Source of the DNA: Pseudomonadota bacterium
Lineage (GTDB): Bacteria; Pseudomonadota; Alphaproteobacteria; Rhizobiales; Xanthobacteraceae
DNA: 64,000 bases
Assembly (NCBI GenBank): GCA_023451825.1
Contig: JAEXYA010000069.1
Span: forward strand, 1-64,000
Reading direction: 5' to 3'
The notes beneath the pieces were generated by a model, which saw nothing but the letters and a program-made list of their open reading frames with translations, was not told where the DNA came from and did no database searches. Position numbers and translations under genes: made by a program. This document shows positions 59,023-64,000 of the stretch, piece after piece. The number at the start of each line of letters is the position of its first letter. Position 1 is the stretch's first letter.

Positions 59023-60680
59023 TGGGGCGCAAGAGATCAGGGACGGCCGCTTCTGTCGAAGCGGTTGCGGGGGTGCCCCCAAGCGTCCCGTCAGTCGCCC
59101 TGCCTGCCGGCGGCGTGAGCACCACCCAAGCGGGCTTTATGGATGGGGCGGATGGCCGGCCGTCACTCTCCTGGACCAATTATAAGGGCGCACATTTCAC
59201 GACGGGTTACGGCCCATTCTTCGGAACGCCTGGCAATGAGATTGCTCGCGAACGCTCTCTGGCCGCGTCTATCTCGACAGACTTTCTGACGAGCAATCCG
59301 CAGATCGCCACGCTTGTCGAAAACTTCGCCGTGCAGTCAGTAGGGACCGGCCTGACCTTGTCGTCGCGCCCCGACGCCAAGGCGCTCGGCATATCGCCGG
59401 AGGCAGCGCGTGACCTCTCGGACATGATCGAAACGTGCTGGCAGGCTTGGGCAGCCAATCCCGTTGAGTGCGATGCGTCATCAAGACACAACGTCCATCA
59501 GATGGCCGTCGCGTCCTTCAAATCTTTTCTCCTTACCGGCGAGGCGCTGTTTGTGTTGGATTGGCTGAAGGGCAACGGGGCTAGATCGTCAACTAAGGTG
59601 CGGCTGCTCGATCCGCGCCAGTTGGACCAATCAGTCACGCGCGTCGAAGAGCGGGGCAATATCCTTCAAGGCATCCAATTCGACCAGGCCGGCCGCGTGG
59701 TTGGTTATTGGATTCGACCGTTTGTACTCGGCAACATCGCCAGCGCGCCGCAGCCGGTTTTCGTGCGTGCTCGCACCTCTTGGGGACGTGAACGAACTGT
59801 TCACCTGTTTGATTTGCTCATCCCTGGTCAAGTGCGGGGAATGTCGCCGCTGACCGCTGCACTCTCATCTGCACGCTCGAAGGGTATGCTCAGAGAGTAT
59901 ACGCTAGGCCAAGCAATGGCGCAGGCTATGGTGGCGATCACAATCAAATCCGATTTGCCGGCAGCACAGGCTCTCAATTCATTAACAGGCGATGCGCCGT
60001 TCGGTCAGCAGCAGCTTTCTCCGGAAGCATGGGTAAAATCTCGGGGAGACTACTATTCGGCTGCAAAGATCGAATTAAGTCCCGCTAAGGTCGCCCATCT
60101 ACACGCAGGCGATGAGTTGGAGATGCATCGCGCTCAGGGACCGAACCAAACTTATGAGCCGTTCGATGAGTCAATGGGGCGCGATATTGCCAAGGCCGCT
60201 GGCTCAAGCGTCGAGGACATGACGGGCAACTACAGCAAAACATCATTTGCTGCGAGCCGGCTCGCTATGGACCTTCCCTTCAGGATCAATAAGAGGCGAC
60301 GTGCTGCAATAACTGAACGGTTCTACGGTTCAGTGTTTCGAGCCTGGCTCGAAGAGGCGTGCGAGACGGGGCGGATCGTGTTGCCACCGGGGGCACCCGC
60401 GTTTTGGGAGCAACCTGATGCCTATTCGAAATGCGCCTGGCATGGAGAGGGGCCGGCAGTTGCCGACAAACTAAAGAATGCTCAGGCCGACTTGCTAGAA
60501 ATTAATAACGGCCTGGCAACGCGAGAATCGAAGCTGGCCGAACGCGGAATCGACTTAGAGACATTCATCCGCCAATGCAAAGCGGAGCAAGGAATGCTCG
60601 AAGCTGCCGGACTTCAGTACGCAACACCTCGACCGCAGAACGTTGATGCTGCGGACCGGGACGACGAAGCGCTCCAATAG
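59022..60680 (+). CDS. Phage portal protein (lambda gpB-like)
   Basis: The 552-residue protein forms the 12-subunit portal ring. The region with GAHFTTGYGPFFGTPGNEI, then ERSLAASISTDFLTSNPQ and the later GRDIAKAAGSSVEDMTGNYSKTSFAASR match the phage_portal_2/lambda portal family. Length is normal. Confidence 0.9.
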   Translation: MGRKRSGTAASVEAVAGVPPSVPSVALPAGGVSTTQAGFMDGADGRPSLSWTNYKGAHFTTGYGPFFGTPGNEIARERSLAASISTDFLTSNPQIATLVENFAVQSVGTGLTLSSRPDAKALGISPEAARDLSDMIETCWQAWAANPVECDASSRHNVHQMAVASFKSFLLTGEALFVLDWLKGNGARSSTKVRLLDPRQLDQSVTRVEERGNILQGIQFDQAGRVVGYWIRPFVLGNIASAPQPVFVRARTSWGRERTVHLFDLLIPGQVRGMSPLTAALSSARSKGMLREYTLGQAMAQAMVAITIKSDLPAAQALNSLTGDAPFGQQQLSPEAWVKSRGDYYSAAKIELSPAKVAHLHAGDELEMHRAQGPNQTYEPFDESMGRDIAKAAGSSVEDMTGNYSKTSFAASRLAMDLPFRINKRRRAAITERFYGSVFRAWLEEACETGRIVLPPGAPAFWEQPDAYSKCAWHGEGPAVADKLKNAQADLLEINNGLATRESKLAERGIDLETFIRQCKAEQGMLEAAGLQYATPRPQNVDAADRDDEALQ

Positions 60681-60691
60681 GACCAACCACT

Positions 60692-60937
60692 ATGAACAAC
60701 TGCAAACCCGGCGGGGCTGTCCCCGCCGTCGATGACCCATGCGCCATGCTGCCGCAACTTCGCGCGGCTCTTTACCAGCTCATGGCCGGCCAGTCCCGCG
60801 CCGAAGTCCGCAACGGCGAGCAATGGCAGACGTGGCACCGTGGCAGCGCAAAAGAGCTTCAACGCGAAGTGCGCCGCCTCGAACTGATTTGCAACTGCAC
60901 CGGCGGGCGCGCCGTTCGCGTCGGCAACTACTATTGA
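60692..60937 (+). CDS. Head-to-tail joining protein (gpW-like)
   Basis: An 81-residue protein with LRAALYQLMAGQSRAEVRNGEQWQ, then SAKELQREVRRLEL, the pattern of the lambda gpW family (helix, short beta hairpin, helix). gpW plugs the filled head and lets the tail attach. Confidence 0.72.
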   Translation: MNNCKPGGAVPAVDDPCAMLPQLRAALYQLMAGQSRAEVRNGEQWQTWHRGSAKELQREVRRLELICNCTGGRAVRVGNYY

Positions 60938-60944
60938 GGACACC

Positions 60945-61721
60945 ATGAACGAAGCCGATAATGCGTGGGTGCATCCGGTTTATGGGGCGATGGTCGTCAT
61001 GCCTGACGGCTACACCATGACGAAAAACCAGGCAGCCTCCAAAGGAATCAAGTCGATCCCGTGGCCTGAGCAACTGGAACGCACCGCCACACCGCACGCG
61101 CATGACCCGGATAAAGTCGTGCTTGCGCGAGGGGCAACTGCCGACAAGGCCAAAGCTTTGCAGGCCGGATTCAAGATTGTCGAAGCCGCAGCAACGATCC
61201 TTGAAGCGCCGTCAGAGATCACCTTGTGGCGCTCCGCAATCATGCTCTTGCCTGATGCGCGAGATCGTCCGGCCGCGACCGCAGAGCTTCTAAGCACGCA
61301 ATCATACCACACGATGACAGTCATGTCAGCGCGCGCATTCTTGCGTGGCCTGCCGACTGAACTTGACGAACAGGAACAACCCACCATGACCGACCAGGTC
61401 GATCCGGCACGAGCTGCACGCCTCGCCGAAATCCAAAGCTCCGTAGCGGGCTTCAACCGCTCGAAGGGCTATACGGCGCGATGTGCGCCGCAGACTGCCA
61501 GTCATTCCGCACGCGCGGGCGGGCAGGCCGATCCGGCTCAGCTCAAGCGCCGCGTTGAACTCAAGGTCGCTGCGCTCTCCACGCGCGACGACGCTCAGGC
61601 TCGCAGTGAGGTCCGCGATCTTCGCTACGCACTCCATCGAAACGCGACCACGAGCACTCCGCTCAGCGTCGCTCTTTTCGACCTTGGCATCGATGTCGCC
61701 AAGATCATGCCGAACAACTAA
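60945..61721 (+). CDS. Unrecognised phage structural-region protein
   Basis: The 258-residue protein lies where capsid genes would be expected. The N-terminal half has IVEAAATILEAPSEITLWRSAIMLLPDARDRPAATAELLSTQ. After about 145 residues a second start-like MTDQVDPARAARLAEIQSS is seen, so it may be two joined units. No capsid, scaffold or protease motif is recognised. Confidence 0.55.
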   Translation: MNEADNAWVHPVYGAMVVMPDGYTMTKNQAASKGIKSIPWPEQLERTATPHAHDPDKVVLARGATADKAKALQAGFKIVEAAATILEAPSEITLWRSAIMLLPDARDRPAATAELLSTQSYHTMTVMSARAFLRGLPTELDEQEQPTMTDQVDPARAARLAEIQSSVAGFNRSKGYTARCAPQTASHSARAGGQADPAQLKRRVELKVAALSTRDDAQARSEVRDLRYALHRNATTSTPLSVALFDLGIDVAKIMPNN

Positions 61722-61732
61722 CGGGGACACCT

Positions 61733-62086
61733 ATGACTGATCACACTGAGACGTTTACGCTTTCGCGGCCGCTTAAGACGCATTCCGGCGAGCTGAGCAG
61801 CCTTACGCTGCAAGAGCCGACTGCCGGCGCCTTCATCGATTACGGCGAGCCGTTCAGTCTGAAGCCGCGCTTTAACGCGGACGGCGAGCCCGATGGCGTC
61901 ACCTTCGTCTTCGACAATAATAAGGTCTTCGCGCGCTGGCTGGCAGACATGGTCGCCGAGTCTGTTGATGACCTGATCCTGAAGAGCTTGACGGCCAGCG
62001 ACTTCCATCTGCTTCGCCTCCGCGCTGCCAATATCATCATGGCGGGGATGCCCGAGCAAAATTTTTCAAATCCGTCCGCCGGCTGA
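61733..62086 (+). CDS. Tail assembly chaperone, zero-frame product
   Basis: The 117-residue protein MTDHTETFTLSRPLKTHSGELSS, then LTLQEPTAGAF resembles the phage tail assembly chaperone E/gp41/gp14 families. The frame ends soon after a slippery site at 62059-62065. A -1 shift there would extend it by 51 residues. The shorter and longer forms are both needed for tail assembly in phages with this logic. Confidence 0.8.
   Translation: MTDHTETFTLSRPLKTHSGELSSLTLQEPTAGAFIDYGEPFSLKPRFNADGEPDGVTFVFDNNKVFARWLADMVAESVDDLILKSLTASDFHLLRLRAANIIMAGMPEQNFSNPSAG
62059..62065 (+). promoter_or_regulatory. Programmed -1 ribosomal frameshift site
   Basis: A AAT TTT is a canonical X XXY YYZ slippery heptamer in the zero frame (codons at 60-62 and 63-65). 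After the slip, reading continues without stop (TTC AAA TCC ...) for 51 codons to TGA at 62218. The downstream frame is in phase with the ATG at 62095. Confidence 0.75.
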
Positions 62087-62220
62087 TCGCCTGGATGACC
62101 AAGGCCAATGGGCTCAGTCTCTCCGAGATTGAGCCCATGCGGCTCGGACGGCTTTTCAAACGAATAGATATGTTTGTCGACTACGCAAAGGTGGTCGAGA
62201 AGTTGGGGCAAACTAAATGA
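62066..62220 (+). CDS. Tail assembly chaperone, -1 frame extension
   Basis: The extension reads FFKSVRRLIAWMTKANGLSLSEIEP and ends EKLGQTK. Helical and charged. It is too short to be independent and contains an internal ATG at 62095. As a fusion with the zero-frame protein, the product is about 162 residues. Its stop overlaps the tape-measure start (ATGA at 62217). Confidence 0.7.
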
Positions 62221-64000
62221 GCAACCCAAACGTCACAGCATCAATCACTGTGAACGACCAGGCTTCGCCGAAGCTCAAAGAGCTTATGGAACTGTCGCAG
62301 CGGTTAAGCCGCGTCAGTAAGGACATGCTGAAGGATGCCGGGGGCGATAAGTACACCAGCGGATTGAAGCAAGCCAGCGCAGCGGCTCAGCACCACATCA
62401 CGGTGCTGGAAAAGATGCATAAGATACAGAGCGCGATTGCCGCGACGGCTGCCGGCTTTGTCGGCGCCAAGGCGCTTGGAATGGCAAAACATGCCTTCTC
62501 TGACTACGTGCCTTACGAGCGTGATGTGCGTTACCAGCGCGCTATCCAAGGCTTCAACAACAAAGAGATGGCGATGCTGGAACGCCAGCGCGTCGATGCA
62601 GCGAACGTCTATGGTTTGAAACCGGAAGACACGCTGCACGCCCAGCAGGCATTCGTCACGCGAAATTTCAGCGCTGCGATCACTGCGGCCGGCACCCATC
62701 AAGCCATCATCCTCGGCAAAGCGCTTAATGTCAGCGCTGAGCAGGCCGCGAAGATCGTTGAGGGCTTGACGTTCGGACAGGGAATCCATCTGCATAACCC
62801 CGCCGATGCAAGGCGCGAGATCGCGAAGTCTACGGACATTGCCGCCATCGCCGCTAAGGCTGGCGCGATGACGCCGGAAGACATTTCGCAATTGGCGAAG
62901 TTCGGCATCGGTATGACATCGGCTGCCGGCATCAGTGCTCAGCAATCATATGCAACAGCAATGACGCTGAAGCGCGCGAACGTGGGAGGTGACGAGTCGG
63001 GCGTCTTTTTGCGTCAGATGGCGGCGCGCCTGCTCGCACCCACCAAAGGCGCCTTCGACGCCTTTGCGCGAATGGGTATCGACTACGATAAGTATGCGCC
63101 CCAAGGAAATGTCGGTGTCGATGCAATCGATGCAGCCTATAAGCGACGAAATGGCAAGGGGCTCGGCTCGGCTGGCCGCGCCAGCTTGGAAGAAGCTTTC
63201 GGCGACGAAAAGCGGAACGTTCTCGGCAACCGGTCGGAGTTCGCCGTTGCGGTGCGTGAAGCGTTGGAGGCTAGCGGCGAGAAACTGGATAGGGTCGCCC
63301 AAAAGCAAATCGTTTCTACTGCGCTTCGCCAGTACGATCTCGCGAAGGGCAGCCTACGGGGCGGCGCGCTTTTCGACGATATCATGTCCAAGGCGCAACC
63401 CCGCGACATCCAGGCGATCATCGGCGATAAGCAAGGCGGCCGTGCCGTTATGCTGCTCAATGCGCTGGATCAGTATCGCGAGTACCTCGAAAAATTGAAC
63501 CATGGCGACGGCTACGCCACAAAAATTGCCGAAGAGCGCATGCAGGGCTTGGCGGCGGCTATGGATCGCCTGACCGCGAGCACGGACATCGCCAGCAAGC
63601 AAATGGTCGCGGCAAACGAGCGCTGGCTGACACCGATGACCGAAGCGGCCGGCAAGATCATGGCCACCTTTACCGGGTTGTCTGATGGCACCAAGGGCGC
63701 GCTCAGCGCTGCCGGCGGGCTTGGTGCAGCGGCGGGCATTGCATCGGCTGGCTCGACCATACTGTCGCTTATTGCCAGCTTCAGCAATGTCACGATAGGC
63801 GCCAATGCCGCTGCGGCAGCTATGGCGAGGGTGGGCGTTGCTGGCGCTATTCCCGGCGGTCCGCTTGGTAAGGCCGGCAAAGGCGCTTCGGCACTCAGCG
63901 GCGCTGCGGGCGTGCTCGGCTGGACGGCGTTAGGCGTGACCGGCATTTCCCTTGCTATCGAGGGCCTGGACCGCATTCCATCCGGCGGCTCACGGGCCAG
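62217..64000 (+). CDS. Tail tape-measure protein (partial, runs off the window)
   Basis: The frame from ATG at 62217 stays open for 594 codons to the end. MSNPNVTASITVNDQASPKLKEL, the long helical coiled-coil region, and the hydrophobic stretch SAAGGLGAAAGIASAGSTIL near residue 500 are typical of tape-measure proteins, which set tail length. The position after the frameshifted chaperone is the rule in siphoviruses. Because no stop falls in the window, simple ORF listings miss it. Confidence 0.88.
   Translation, partial: MSNPNVTASITVNDQASPKLKELMELSQRLSRVSKDMLKDAGGDKYTSGLKQASAAAQHHITVLEKMHKIQSAIAATAAGFVGAKALGMAKHAFSDYVPYERDVRYQRAIQGFNNKEMAMLERQRVDAANVYGLKPEDTLHAQQAFVTRNFSAAITAAGTHQAIILGKALNVSAEQAAKIVEGLTFGQGIHLHNPADARREIAKSTDIAAIAAKAGAMTPEDISQLAKFGIGMTSAAGISAQQSYATAMTLKRANVGGDESGVFLRQMAARLLAPTKGAFDAFARMGIDYDKYAPQGNVGVDAIDAAYKRRNGKGLGSAGRASLEEAFGDEKRNVLGNRSEFAVAVREALEASGEKLDRVAQKQIVSTALRQYDLAKGSLRGGALFDDIMSKAQPRDIQAIIGDKQGGRAVMLLNALDQYREYLEKLNHGDGYATKIAEERMQGLAAAMDRLTASTDIASKQMVAANERWLTPMTEAAGKIMATFTGLSDGTKGALSAAGGLGAAAGIASAGSTILSLIASFSNVTIGANAAAAAMARVGVAGAIPGGPLGKAGKGASALSGAAGVLGWTALGVTGISLAIEGLDRIPSGGSRA

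Overview
The window is chromosomal DNA of an alphaproteobacterium, most likely of the Bradyrhizobium / Rhodopseudomonas / Afipia group (Nitrobacteraceae). This rests on the Porin_2-type outer-membrane porin with its typical leader, the single long Rsh (RelA/SpoT) protein next to rpoZ, the GC-rich codon use, and the intergenic palindromes typical of that family. Two accessory regions flank about 27 kb of ordinary chromosome.

Region 1 (about 1-18,450) is an integrated accessory region with visibly more A+T than the core. It opens with a large serine recombinase (766-2370, minus). A run of small minus-strand genes follows, many encoding exported proteins of unknown role, one with a YARHG domain. 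From about 8,570 the content looks like an integrative element: a DUF5681-like protein, two small helix-turn-helix/excisionase-like proteins, a divergent ribbon-helix-helix regulator pair, a gene behind a promoter embedded in a 13-bp inverted repeat, a RepA-like AAA_25 ATPase, and a dense cluster of GTTACA hexamers that could be an origin. It ends with a tyrosine recombinase, a frameshifted kinase-like gene and an integrase fragment beside tRNA-Ser(GCT).

Region 2 (about 18,500-46,600) is core chromosome. It holds a porin, a soluble lytic transglycosylase, dapA, mscL, smpB, a peroxiredoxin, a family-5-type uracil-DNA glycosylase, an NYN-domain protein, rpoZ and rsh. It also holds a fatty-acid or acyl-CoA cluster: SCP2-thiolase-like protein, DUF35 protein, hydratase 2, MFE-2-like dehydrogenase, DapA-like aldolase, NUDIX hydrolase and acyl-CoA ligase. 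Together these resemble a peroxisomal multifunctional enzyme split into separate genes. After them come a PQQ alcohol dehydrogenase with a fused cytochrome c and a PAS-containing histidine kinase. Five kinds of palindromic or long direct repeats sit between these genes. A strong promoter at 44,967 drives a short leader with a 14-codon ORF, hairpins and an intrinsic terminator.

Region 3 (46,645 to the end) is a prophage or phage-derived element. Its left attachment site is the 3' part of tRNA-Arg(TCG). Next come the integrase, small DNA-binding proteins, a primase-polymerase/helicase fusion followed by ten GTGCG repeats, a tail-Z-like protein, a 440-bp array of about nine stem-loops, small and large terminase subunits, portal, gpW-like joiner, a tail assembly chaperone with a -1 frameshift site, and a tape-measure protein that runs off the window. 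No major capsid protein, head protease or major tail protein is recognisable in the expected place.
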